A stretch of DNA of 64,000 bases from Cinnamomum chago (lineage: Eukaryota > Streptophyta > Magnoliopsida > Laurales > Lauraceae): the NCBI GenBank assembly GCA_038049695.1, contig CP142456.1, positions 68,599,922 to 68,663,921 of the forward strand, written 5' to 3'. The notes beneath the pieces were generated by a model that ran no database searches, was not told the origin of the DNA, and saw nothing but the letters and a program-made list of their open reading frames with translations. Positions 23,501-35,580 of this stretch are shown one piece after another (positions within the stretch are counted from its first letter, which is position 1; each line of letters starts with the position of its first letter). The translations under genes were made by a program, and so were the position numbers.

Positions 23501-26207
23501 GATTACAATTATGATGTGATTAGAATTAGATAATATAAGAGTTACATATGATTAGGTTTTGAGAGTTACATATGATGATAAAACATAGTTGGTTAGCTTA
23601 TGATTAAGGAACAAATGACATTTTTTTTATATGAATGTAGTACTTCAAATACTTCAAACAAGTGTAATAATCAGATGTGCAACTAGACTAAGCCTTTTTG
23701 TATGGGCCCGATGATGAGCTAATTATCCCAGCCCACCAGGCAAACACATTGGGCTAGCTCCCTGTGTATTTTCTCATGCGTGGACCCAATTTTGTGTGTG
23801 CTTATGGTCAATGCAATCTGACCCCTCCTGCACCATGTAAGGGTGGTCGTGGGTCAGGATTCAGGATATCTTAACCCTCAATAAAATGGGGTGGACATGG
23901 GTTGACCTGCCAAAAACCCATCCAATCCGGCTAACACCTGCCCAACATCACCTTATATAAATCTCATTAATGTTGTGTCAGTTTTAGTAATGCCATTTTC
24001 TGGGGTGGGGGGCATTTTGAAGCAATAATAATTAACAAGAATTTCTAGATGTCAGTTTTACATGGGCCCATGTGATAGCAATATCCAAAAAAAAAAACAA
24101 CTACTAAATGGATTGGCTGCTTGAGTCAGGTTGAGTCAGTTATGAGCTGGGCCTCAGTCCCTAGATCTCAGCCATCCAATCTGTTTAACCTGACCCGACT
24201 AATTTGTCACTCCACAGTTCCAATGCTCCAAATCAGAAACCCTTCATGTTTTTTTTTTTTTTTGGTTAAGCAGACCTTCATGCAATGAAAGAGAAAAAAG
24301 TTCACCTACCAGCAGCAGCTAGACCCCATAATCTTTAACATGGTCCAGCTCATGGAGCCCACCCAGATACATGCCTTCTAGTGAGGATACCGGGGATGGG
24401 AAGGGCTCATCATAGATAACGTTTAGGCAAATATCTGCCTCATAAAGTTATTGGAGCTCTAAATCTAATAGCCCGTGTTCAATGAGATATCTTAATTGTA
24501 CATATTTCTGAGATTCAATCTGATCATAAGTAAAGGTCAGGTAAGTGTAACTTAAGGTGTTAGATCATGGGAGTTAGTAAATCTGAAGGGAGGTACGTAC
24601 ACTGATCAAAGGTGGGCCCAAGTGGGCCCTTTGGAGGAGAAATTCTCTCTCATTCTTAAGAGGTGAAATAAGCATCAAAAGCCATGACTGAACCTCTCTC
24701 TCATGCATGCATACAAATTGTTCTTTTTTAACATGCCATTGTTATCATGCTTTTGTATGGCATGTTTAGAGAAAATGACCCCATTAATCTAATCACTTTT
24801 ATAATGATGCTTCCACATGGGGATTTGTGCTCAATCCCATTGTTGGTTAAAGGGCTTGCACATGATTACCAATATCTGATGGCCACATGTTGATTTTTTT
24901 CTTCTCTCTTTTTAGCAAGGCCCCCCAATGAACAAAAATGTGGAGACGACAACATAAGGAATGTGAAAAACGTATCCAATCACATCAAAAAGCCTAAATC
25001 TTAAAATACATAGCTTACTTTAAAACTCTCAAGGTAGGCCATAGATACTAGAAGGAACCCACTTGTCAAGATCCAGGGTCTAATACTACTTTGCTTGCCC
25101 AAGAGGGGATCATGCACATGGATCCAAGTGGGTTTATAATAATTAATATTATTACATATTCAAAGCATAACCCACTCCTAAGCTTATCATAAAGGATCCT
25201 TAATGTCAATGCAATCCCATCTCATTACTATAAATTATTATTTTTAAGTAAGGAGTTCAACAAAAGAGGGTTCGTGTAGTGAGAGATGCCTTTGATAAGG
25301 TACACTTCTAAACAAATCAGAATAATTAGCTTTTAAGGGTGTTGTTTAGGTTGATGGTTTGGGATGGCCAAAGCCAAACAAAATCACTATGCATACACAA
25401 ATAAAAGATTAAAAAAATAAGTAGGGAGAAGAGAGGGAAGCGTAGGTGAAGTGCATGTTCCTCATCATCTGGTCATTTGTTCGGTGTAAGTATTGGGATT
25501 GACAACTATTTGATTCTGTAAATGATGAGGATGTCAGTGTTTATTATTGTTTTTCCAAATACCCACCTCATGAGCCAGCCAGGTTTGTCAGGGCAGAGTA
25601 CTTTTTTTTTTAATTTTTTATTTTATGGGAATGAGAAGATCAGGAAGGTAATAAAAGAGCTTTGGAGGGGCGCTTGAAGCACTGCAGAAAATGGTGGGAC
25701 ATGAAAATTGACAATAGTTATCCTAGACAGGGAGAAATGGTCCTGAAAGTGCAGCTACAGTCAGGTAATTGTTGGTGACCAATAGCAAGGGAAAATGGGC
25801 TAAGATTTTATAAAATAAGAATCCAGGGTCTCCTAAGCTAAAGTTTAGAATTAAATTTTGTAAACTCACGTTTATTGGGCCCACCCTTGGTCCATCCAAA
25901 TGGACCAAACACATGACCCCCTTGAATTGCATATGTCCACTAACTTTCGGTCAGACCCAAATTTACGGGACTGTTGGATTGACTGTGCATCGATCCATAT
26001 AGATCGTTGACCATTAAACTTTTGAGGCCAAGATGAAGATGATAGAAACTGTGGTTGGAGTTGATTTTTTTGCAAAGAAGGAGGTCCTAGGGAGTCTTTG
26101 AAATCGCCTCATCCCCATCACCATATAGGTCCCTAGTTGGGCTCCACCACACACTTTAGCTTGTCTGAGCTTACCTTATCCTAAACTTTAGCTTAGAAGA
26201 GTTGCCC
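20581..26207. other. 3' UTR of the methyltransferase and gene-free intergenic DNA
   Basis: The first several hundred bases likely hold the 3' UTR. The rest contains scattered GGGCC/GGCCC-rich stretches (about 21060-21260, 23690-24210) that resemble subterminal sequences of old hAT-like elements, but I found no paired termini. A GAC/GAA-rich tract lies at 22745-22800. No open frame shows a recognisable domain. Confidence 0.5.
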
Positions 26208-26422
26208 TATATATATATATATATGAGAAAGTTTCAAGTGCATCTATCCCTCACCATAGGGTGAGAGACACTTCCCATTTTTGCACATGAAGACAAGGAT
26301 GTGTACCTCACCCTATGTACTTGAAAAGTAACTTTTGTACTTGAAAATGCCCAATTATGGAAGTGTCCCTCACCCTATGGTGAGGGATGGATGCACTTGA
26401 AACCTCCCCATATATATATATG
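26208..26422. mobile_element. Foldback MITE inside a (TA)n microsatellite (copy 2)
   Basis: Left arm from 26225 (AGTTTCAAGTGCATCTATCC, CTCACCATAGGGTGAG) is mirrored by the right arm ending at 26409 (CTCACCCTATGGTGAGGG, GGATGCACTTGAAACCTCCCC) with only a few mismatches over about 40 bases. (TA)n runs lie on both outer sides. It shares TTTCAAGT, CCCTCACC and the (TA)n target with the copy at 11136-11364. Confidence 0.82.
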
Positions 26423-27389
26423 GCTAATTATGCACCCATGCAAAGACTTAGGGCTGGTGATAGAAAGCTGTGGATGGGCCCTACCTTTGTGTAAGATTCA
26501 AGGCCCATCAAACCGTCCTAATCCCCTAATCTGAGGCTCACAAGTTACAGGTATATAATGGAACATCGATCTAATGGTATAAATCATTCAGATTAGTGTA
26601 AACCATGAGATCGGTGACATTTGTGGGGGGGGGGCGGGGGGGGGGGGGGGGTTGGTTGGGTTGTGTGGTCCATTTTCATGACTCCTTATTGGGCTTGAAC
26701 TAAGCATGGGCCTACTACATAAGGGCTGGTGGTTAAAACATGGACCTTCCACCATTGGATGCCAAGCACACGTGGAACTTTAATCCCAATCATTCCATTT
26801 TCTTGTGACCTGCACTACAATCACTTCTCCAATTGTTTATTCTAATTAACTTAATATATTTTCATTATAAAAGCTCATATCCACATAAAACAGTGTTATA
26901 GTCAAGCATGTTTAGTTTCATAGAGACATCCATGACGATTGTTCCAGACAAAAAAAAAAAAAAAAAAAGGTTGGGAATTACTTTCTACTTTACAAAAGAT
27001 ATAACTTGTGGATTCAGTTGCTGTTGAGGAAAGGGAATAAATTGTAAACAAAAAAAGGCATTTGACATTGTGGTATAATGGAGATAAGGAAAATCAATAA
27101 GCTAAAAGAGATGTGCATGTGGCCCCCACCCCACCTGTTCACTGTTGGATAGTTAATTGAAAGCACAGAGAAAGGCATGTGCAAGGATGGAAGTGTGAAT
27201 AGTTAAAGATGAAATGAGGAGCAAGCCATGCTAGATGTCAAAATGCAAAGCTTTTTACTCCTGCTGGGCTCTTCTGGCTTGAAATGAAAAGCCTACCTCT
27301 TTCATGAATGAACAAGACAATACCTTTTCCTTGGGGCCCCTCTCATGGAAATGACTGAAAATGACTAGTATATGACTGGACCACTGTTA
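26423..27389. other. Intergenic DNA with a G-run (26625-26651)
   Basis: No gene is seen. The G-run (10 G, C, then 16 G) and an A-run at 26950-26968 are the only notable features. Confidence 0.5.

Positions 27390-27455
<66 letters not shown>
27390..27455. repeat. Compound microsatellite (GT)n(GA)n
   Basis: About eight GT units are followed by more than 20 GA units. The open frame across it (poly Arg-Glu) is an artefact. Confidence 0.95.
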
Positions 27456-27457
<2 letters not shown>

Positions 27458-27504
27458 AATGAGGCATGCAGCTGGTTTAAGTTGGAAAAAGCTATAACAC
27501 TAAT

Positions 27505-27635
27505 AAGTGTAACTTATCACTTGATGCTGTCTGTGGAGGCCACTAGTGTAAGTTGGCAGGTTGTCACACTAACTTTCCACTTGATGCAGCCTGGAAGGGC
27601 TTACTAGTGTAAGTTGGCAAGTTACTACAGTAAGT
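27505..27635. repeat. Tandem duplication, ~60-bp unit, two diverged copies
   Basis: CACTTGATGC occurs at 27518 and 27578, and ACTAGTGTAAGTTGGCA at 27542 and 27603, giving a 60-61-base period. Confidence 0.75.
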
Positions 27636-30163
27636 ATAACTTTTTACGTACGTAAAAAAATGTGGCAGTCTCTGGTGCTCAGTGGACCTATGAAATATAA
27701 ATAATAATAATAATAAAAAAAAAGTAAGCAGATTAGTGATCTCCCAAATATTTGATTCTTTCTGAACTTTATAATTAAGTGGTGATCAAAACAAAATTTG
27801 AAAGTTAGTTTCTTTTGTAGTTGCTAATCCACTTTTACTCTGTATTTTGTGGGGTCAATGGGTCCCACCTACATGCTGCATGTTTACTGATATGCGTCAA
27901 AGTAAGATTTAATTCATAGCTTGCCAACAAGATTTGTCTTAGAATTGAAAAAACATAAAAACAATAAAGAGTTCCAAATCTATATGCATACACTATGCGC
28001 AAAACCAGTGGTGATGTGGCGAATTGTGAGATTGTTTTCCTCTTTAATCTAAGAAATGTAATTTTAGTCATTTAACAATCTAGTTTTCTTTGATGCACAA
28101 CACCTGATTTATTAGGAGAGCATGATTCTACTACTCATGAAGTTTAGTGATTTACTGCAGATTTAGTGATATGTACAAAAGTATCGCAAGATTGTTAATA
28201 TATCAAGGATAGTAATGGTGTAGGTTCAAGGTAGAGAGTTGGATATTTGCATAAGATGTGGGTTTGCTCCCCACATCTTGTATTCAAAACCCGCCTTAGA
28301 TTTGCCAAGTGTGTATAGATTTAGCAGGCACCAATTGGGGGGATAGTCTTGTTGAGTCAAAGACCGGGTACCCATGTCATTAATAATCTTAATTATTAAT
28401 GTGTTCAACACGATTAATAATGAATCACAGTAGATTCACCTAGTGTTGGAAATCAAGGTGGACTCACTGAATGAAAGCACATTTAGCCCCACTCATGACT
28501 CAATGATACTATAGCTCATGCAGCAATGAAAACAATTGATTGTCATTCACCGTCTGGTCATGTTAGATTTGCCCATAAAAAAATTTCCCATCTGGTAGGG
28601 CCAAAATGTTTGCGGCGAGTTCCACCAGGCTTCCATCCTTAGGCGAGGATCATTATTTTTATAGTTCAATGGTCATACCCTTGGTGCTCGGAATCTTCTC
28701 TCAGACCTGTCGATCCCGCTTCGAAAACGCGGATCGGCGCTTTCGGAGCGGATTCGTCTACGAAGCTCGTTTCGATCAATTTCAAAGAGCTATTCAACCG
28801 AATTTGAAGCGAACTGTGCAAAATTTTGATTTTTTATGCATTTTCTTTTTCGTAAGCTAGATATTTATCTTTTAAATGAAGAAAATTCTTTTCACTTATT
28901 AATTATTATTTATTTTATGTGATGAAATTGCAAAGTTATTATTTTTCTCTATTTCTGATACTTGAATATATATGAATAAAATATATTTGTGCCCATTAGT
29001 TAATTGTTTATAAACTCACAAGTACTATATTGTATATGCGCTCCAGAGATGCTCTGGATATATAATTATTTCAAAACATAGCATTTCGTCATTCCCGCTC
29101 CCACTCTCGCTCTGCTCTCTGGGCACTTAAGTCATGCCATTCTTCTATAGGTAAGTGAACCACAATGTTTCCTTTAGTGCCATCTCTATTATTCGTCATT
29201 AAGTAATTAAACTCAAATTTATTGTCTTCCGTTGGACTTATTTTCTAGAATATAAGCATTAAATTTACAACGAAGAATTTCTTGTTTTCTTTCCATAGTT
29301 TAATAATGTTGCCTGTATCATTTTTCTTTATAGAGATTTTTGTTGTAAAAATCTTTGATGCTATGTAGATGTGTACAGTTTTATGTCATGTCATCTTAAA
29401 CATTGGTTCATAGATGGGCATAGTTTCTGTTGTGCACTTTGAAATCATGAAAGAAGCAAAATACTTAGTAAATTTAAACTTCTTCCCATCTTTAAATTAT
29501 CTACAGAGGAGTGGAGGATATTTCATGGAGACATGCTCTTTGTGGTTGATTAATGGCATCACTAGAATAACTTTTCTACAATTGGTGTGGTGGATGGTGA
29601 TTTATATCATTGATAAAGCAGCTTTCAATGAATCACAAGTTGCATGTACTTGATACTGTCCCTAACTTCCATGTGATCTGTTCAATAAAGTATAATGTGC
29701 CAATTTAGTATTATATTTCCGAAAAAGAAAGCTGCAGTTGTTACAAGTGAGAAAAATTGCACATGATCACATATTGAACCGGTTATATGAGGAATTGCAG
29801 AAAAATCAATTCGTTTTTACCCCGTGAAAAAGCAGCTAGCTACATCAAATATAGGTTTTAGTACTATGGCGTGAAAAAAAAAAAAATTTGCTTTCTAAAA
29901 TATTTTGGCAGAAAAGTGCGCATACTAACAATCTATCAAGTTATAAAAAGTTTTGTGTTCTTTAAATATGGTGCCTGAGATTTCCTTTTACGTAATGACC
30001 CTTCCAAGAAAGATTTCCTGTCCACCACTGCCACAGAACATACAAGATGCATACAAGATACTCACACCATGTTAGAAGAAAGGGACCGTTAACTAGAAAC
30101 CAACGAGTATGAAACCATCCAAGGAACATTTGAGTAACTGAGCTAGCCTGAAGAAAATCACAA
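27636..30163. other. Intergenic DNA with a GC-richer island at ~28600-28800
   Basis: No recognisable gene. The island at 28600-28800 reads through as an 84-codon frame on the plus strand (28606-28860), but its product matches no family I know. The adjacent stretch to about 29150 (promoter-like AT-rich DNA with CT-rich sequence near 29090-29120) could be part of an LTR, but no paired ends were found. Confidence 0.35.
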
Positions 30164-30179
30164 GGGATGGTTCAGTTGG

Positions 30180-30187
30180 CCTAGGAC
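30180..30187. repeat. 8-bp target-site duplication, left copy (hAT)
   Basis: CCTAGGAC, repeated exactly at 31121-31128. Confidence 0.92.
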
Positions 30188-31120
30188 TAGGGATGAAAGT
30201 GGGTCGGGCCGAGCCGGGCTTTGATAGGCCCTAGGCTCGGCCCTAATATTTTTCAGTAGGCCCTAGCTCGGCCCTAGCCCTAGAGGGCCTCAAAAATCCT
30301 GGCTCGGGCTCGGCCCTTATTAAGTTATGAGGCCCTAGGGCCGGCCCTTTGAGCCTGGCTCGATTGAGGCCCTAGGCTCGGCTCGTGAGCTCAGCCCGTT
30401 TTATAATGATATAGTACTAGCTGAAAGAAAATATTTTCAGGAAAAAAAATCCTGTAGGAATTCAAAGAAATCTGCATATGCAAACCGGCCAGAACAAAAA
30501 AATGGTCAAATGCATGCATTCATCCCATATTCTCATTCTCATAATTTGGATTGCAGCACTAAAATTAACTAAAATAAGAAAGACTTCATAAAAGCAAAGG
30601 GAGCCTAGTTCCAACACTCCATAATAGTTCAATGTTAATGTAGATTAGCATCATTAAACTCCAACAATAATACAAATCAAATTAAACTCCAATAGCATCA
30701 TAGAAAAAAATAAAGAATTCGGCTAACATCATAAAATAAAGTTTTCATCATCACCAGCATCACCTATAACAACAAGAATAGAGCATTGTTAATAAATAAT
30801 AATAACAACAAAGGAAAGATTGTTTCAGAGTTACAAGACTTAAAAACTGGGCAGCCGTTGGTTGGATCCACTTTAATGATCCAACGGTTCCCACTTGACC
30901 TGAATAAATCCTTATATATAATATATGTATTATAATATATATGTAGGCCCTAGGGCTTACGAGCCGGGCTTCATCAAGCCCTAGCTCGGCCCGTTTAAGA
31001 AAACGGGCCTCCTACTAGGCCCTAGCTCGGCTCTTTTATCTTTTGAGCCGAGCTCGGGCCGAGCCTACAACGGGCCGTCCGCGGGCGGCCCTAGGACGGC
31101 CCGGCCCACTTTCACCCCTA
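30188..31120. mobile_element. Non-autonomous hAT element, 933 bp, with 8-bp TSD
   Basis: Left end TAGGGATGAAAGTGGGTCGG; right end, in reverse complement, TAGGGGTGAAAGTGGGCCGG: 18 of 20 match. Both subterminal regions are dense in GGCCCTAG/CTCGGCCC motifs in both orientations, typical of hAT transposase-binding arrays. Perfect CCTAGGAC duplications flank it. The central part is AT-rich with no transposase frame. Confidence 0.95.
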
Positions 31121-31128
31121 CCTAGGAC
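31121..31128. repeat. 8-bp target-site duplication, right copy (hAT)
   Basis: CCTAGGAC, identical to 30180-30187; SINE sequence resumes here. Confidence 0.92.
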
Positions 31129-31272
31129 CACAGTTTGTACACGTAGATTGTAGATTCGAAACTGCACTACCACACTGGGGCTACATGAGAGTTTATCCGG
31201 CTTCCCTCTTTGTCCTGGAGGGATTAGTCTAGCCTAAACGATTGGGAACCCTCCGATAGAAAAAGAAAAAAA

Positions 31273-32572
31273 CTAGCCTAATGAATAGATTAATGCCCAT
31301 GCCACTTATCAACCATCACAAAGTCCATCTTGCAAACCATAAAAAAGAAGACGTTCCTTATATTAATTTATATATTCACCCCATCATTAATTAGAAAATA
31401 ATATACCCATTGACTGTAAATTAAAGTAAGATCTTTGCTTGTTCTTTCGAATGAAAGCCAATAGGCAGTGGCTGCTTGAGTGTTCTTGTCCAAATTCCAA
31501 TAGTCATCTATATTTGCTACCCCTTATGATTTCTTGATAAGCATATTAAAATTCTTTTCTTCTTCAGTTGTCACATCAAATGAACATGAACAATTAGGAC
31601 TAGAGAGCCCTGGGGGCACTTTTGTGACTCTTCAAGGTGACCTGCAGCTCCATTTCTAATGTCAAAAAATGTCAACCACATTTCACACTCTTTTAAAAGA
31701 TTTCCACTGCAGTCTTCTAATCCTAATCTCACATGGGTCGTCCTTTAATAAAATGTTCACAGACATTTTATAAGATGCATTTGGATTCTAGTCTGAAAAA
31801 TATTATATGATACTGCTACATTATAAATTGAAAGCTCTCATTGACTAGGGAATTGTAAATGGGCTGTGGAGATTATATCACTGTGTACTCAGATTTGAAT
31901 CAGATTTTGGAGGTTCGATCTATCTCCAGATCTAAGCACTATTTTCATATTTTATTTTATTTTATTTATTATTTATTATTTTTATGTGGCTCCTACAGCA
32001 GATTAAAAGAAGAATATTTAATCTGAAATTTCGATCAAAGGCGAGAAGTGGGGCTCATAAGTTTAAGGGATTTTTACTTAAAAAACTGTTAATAAACCCT
32101 GATTAGCCGAATGGATTAAGAGAATGTTACATAAAATTGAATTAGGGTGTCATATGGCATAAATAGAGGACTTTACCCCTTAATGATATATATCATCATG
32201 CCAACATCACTAGGATGAAAGATCCGAGTGTCTTCAACTTTTTGAATACTTTAATACAAGGAGAAATGACTTTATATAGATCTCAACATCAGATTCTCCA
32301 TATCAAAGAGAGATTAGATTCCTACTCTCGCTTGCGTGGATTAGGCTAAAGCACATCACATGGGTACAACTCTTCAAGAACTCAATATCAATTAGGAGTT
32401 CACAGACATTATCAAGACACCAATTTGCAATAAAACCTTTAGACAAGTACCTAAATGGATGAAGTGAAACCATATCTTTGCCCTTTCTTTGAAGTTATTG
32501 AAGTATCTTGAAAGTAAAAAATAGAAAAATAAGACATGACATGGCCAAGAGTATAAAATGGAAAGTCAACTA
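31273..32572. other. Intergenic DNA, nothing recognised
   Basis: AT-rich DNA with a short TTTATTTTA-type run near 31950-31982. No coding frame or paired repeat was seen. Confidence 0.5.
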
Positions 32573-33836
32573 AATTTTGTTGGAAATTTATACTAAAAAC
32601 ATACTTTATGTATTTTTCTTTGACTGATTCATTTTTAATATATTTTGTCTTCTCATCTAACTGAGATTTTGTATGGGCAAATGGTTGCATTATTATGAAT
32701 GAGAGTGTCTTTTATTCTATAAAGTAGATAAGTTGATGTGTAGAGTTTTACTTATACATGAAAGACTTAAGTGTCGGTTCTTATAGAATATAAGTTGTTG
32801 TTCACAATTTAGATGGATTTGGACACACCATCGGTATGATTGTAGCATGATGTTTCAACAGGCTTGTCTTGGCTGCGGGAAATGGTATAGTTTCGATTCA
32901 TTAAGCTAGTACACTATGTGTGTATTGAACATGACCGTGTTTTTGGATTTATTGTCTTTATACTGACTATATAAGATGATGAACACCCAAATGATTATTA
33001 TGAGTGCTTGTACTCTTAATCCCGACATAAATAATAGACACATACATTTAGAGTTTGACATTTTGAATTACGAATGAGTGAATATTTTATGAGTCAATAA
33101 TCTCAGTGAATTGGATGACTACACTACGTGTATGGTGGATATTAGTTTATTGACGGAATCTACGTCCTGTAATAGAGATTGTTAATATCCCCTTGATGAA
33201 GCTTTTAAGTTTTGATTATGTCAAACCTTGCAGGTGGACTTTGTATCCGACGTATCAAATAAGTTAAGTGTAAGGTCTCAAGGAATTATAAAGATATCGA
33301 TTAAATATAGATGTTAGTAATTATTTAATCGATAGATATTTGAAATCTTAATGTGGAGAGGTTGATAAGCATTTAATAACAAGAAGCTCGAAATATTATT
33401 TTGAGAATAATGACATGAGTGCAGTTATAATTCTTTAGTGGACTGAATTATAATTTATGGAACTAGGATTCTCATTTGGGTCAAATTAGGATTTCATAAT
33501 TCCATAAGAAGCCTATCCTTATTTACTTCTTAAGGTCCATATTGTAGTCTATAAATATGCACTACTGCTCTCTAAGTTAACAACAAGAAAAGTAAGAGAG
33601 AAATCTCGGTTTTGGAGAGCATAGAAGAATTCGCAGAAGGGGCCCACTCCCTGGTGCGAGTTCGAGCATATATGAATACAGTAGAAGATCTTGAGGTTTT
33701 CAGGTTGCTGTAAGACCAAGATCAAATCAGAGAGATCTCGCAGGTATGATTTAATCATATTAGTTCAAAGTTATTTCCGCAGTGATTTATACGCAATATC
33801 TAGAGATCCTGATTTCTACTCGTTTCTAACAAATTT
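32573..33836. mobile_element. Solo copia-type LTR with 5-bp TSD
   Basis: The LTR spans 32578-33831 (1254 bp). It begins TGTTGGAAATTTATAC, a start common in plant copia LTRs, and ends CTAACA, giving a TGTTRG inverted repeat. AATTT flanks it at 32573-32577 and 33832-33836. No primer-binding site or coding sequence adjoins either edge, so it is a solo LTR from recombination. Promoter-like TATA at 33549-33557 (CTATAAATA) implies plus-strand transcription. Confidence 0.85.
33549..33557 (+). promoter_or_regulatory. TATA box of the solo LTR
   Basis: CTATAAATA lies about 280 bases before the LTR end, the expected position of the U3/R boundary, and is followed by the AG-rich R/U5 sequence. Confidence 0.55.
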
Positions 33837-35580
33837 ATGGTTACTGCAAATTTTTAGAGAGATTAGAAACATCACAGTGAAGCATGGCATCATTCATATC
33901 AAATACGCTTCAAAAGAAATCACTTTAAAACCCTAATCTCATTGTTACCAATAAAAAAGGACACAGAATAAGAGCAGATTGGCTAGAAAATTTGTGATAA
34001 AAAAAACAAGAGATTGTTCCATAGATTTACAAAAATAGTGACAACACTTAAAATCCAAAACTAAAGACAACAATTTTACAAAGAAGTGGTGAAAGCCCAC
34101 CTCAAAATCGTCTTTTTCAGTTGTGATGTTCAGAGAGCAGTGACAGTCAAGAACAACTCTTAATAAGTAGTCTGGTAAGGAGGAGATGATGGAGAGACCA
34201 TCAATAGGAGGAGGATGGCTCTAGACGAGTGGGAACAACAGCTTGTATTCTTCGGTGGGCGAATGGAGCGATGAAAATCTAAATTTTGTAATAGTTACAG
34301 GGAAAGGGGAAGAAGGAAGCAATAGCAGAGAGTGGGAAAGAAAGAAGAATGAGAAATTAAAGGGTTTGAGGGCAACAATATCGTTCAGATAGAAGAGAAG
34401 CTTTGGCAAAGGGCAGGAGTTAGGGTATAGAAAACGATGGTCAAAGGGTAAACATCGATGCTATGAGTAGGGTATAGAAGACGATATCGTCATATAGGTG
34501 ATGATGTGGTAGCGCGGATGGAAATAGGCGTCTTGGGGTAAATTTGTCCAAAAGAATTGTATGAATCCCAAATCAATGTTTTTATGTATTTGTAAATAAA
34601 TCTTTGTAATCTGGATTTAAAAATAATTTTCTGATAAAAATTCCAAAATTTAATCAAATCAATATGTTTCAAAATAGATTTATTGACTATTACAAACGAA
34701 GGTCTCGAAATGGTAAAATGATTCAAGCTTTGTTGACTCTCAGAATGGCAATATGAACCAAGCTTTATAGACTCTAAACATATCTTTTACAGTATATGGT
34801 TGTGGCTGGTTTCAAATCCAGAAACTTGGTCACATGGACCCTTGAGTGGATTCATAAACTCCCTAATACTATATACATATCACGTTCCCACACTTGGGTG
34901 CGTAGGATTAAGGGCTAATTAGAATAATTTTGATGCAATTAAAGTACACGTTACCCCCAGTTGGTGTCCCTGAGGGTCGAAGTCCACAATAAGGTGTAAA
35001 TATTTTCTCTATTCCCAAATAATTATAGCAAAAGCTTTATTATATCATAGTTAATAGATGGTAACAATAATTGAAACATTAACTAGCAAAGTATAGGTTT
35101 CCATTACTAAAGTTAAAGTTTTACAAAATATACCAAAAGCAGTTTAATTACAAGGCTTCTATAAAAAAGCCTAGGCCAAACAAAACGATATACAAAAGAT
35201 CTATCCATGGTGTTGTGAAGGCTCTTGAGTGCGGGATCAGGACAACTCAAACTATGTCGTCCGCACACTACTCACAGATGTCATCTGGCTGATCCTCCTG
35301 GAACTTCTTCCTCTCCTCCTCGAGATCGATGGGCTCGGTACCTATTCACCAAGAGTAGTATCATCAGACTATGAATAGTCAATAAGTAGATATAAATAAA
35401 TAACAATAGATATGCCGTATCAAATGGAAGTAAAGGCAATATGATCATAAGGAATCTCAACAACAAATATGTTAAGCAATAATGTGTGAATCTCGATAAA
35501 CAAAGGATCGAATAAGACAATGATCTAAACCAAACATCTTAACAATTAGGTTGTTCACTTAAACTAATCCACCATGGGAT
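33837..35580. other. Intergenic DNA, nothing firmly recognised
   Basis: Contains an A-rich stretch with short overlapping frames on both strands and no domain. The part from about 34860 may belong to the retroelement-like noncoding DNA that follows. Confidence 0.4.

Larger units (their letters stand above)
30164..31272 (+). mobile_element. tRNA-like SINE (copy 1), split by a non-autonomous hAT
   Basis: 5' part 30164-30187: GGGATGGTTCAGTTGGCCTA (A-box-like). It is interrupted by the hAT at 30188-31120 and resumes at 31121 with GTAGATTCGAAACTGC (B-box-like), then CACTGGGGCTACATGAGAG, GGAGGGATTAGTCTAGCC and GATTGGGAACCCTCCGATAG, followed by an A-rich tail. The same ordered blocks occur at 50080-50239 (minus) and 57408-57625 (plus). 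The body without the insert is about 170 bp. Confidence 0.75.

Noticed and set aside
23820..24210. hAT miniature element
   Set aside because: TAAGGGTGGTCGTGGG-like start seen, but no matching right terminus or 8-bp duplication.
27392..27607. Arg/Glu-rich frame
   Set aside because: Translation of a (GT)n(GA)n microsatellite.
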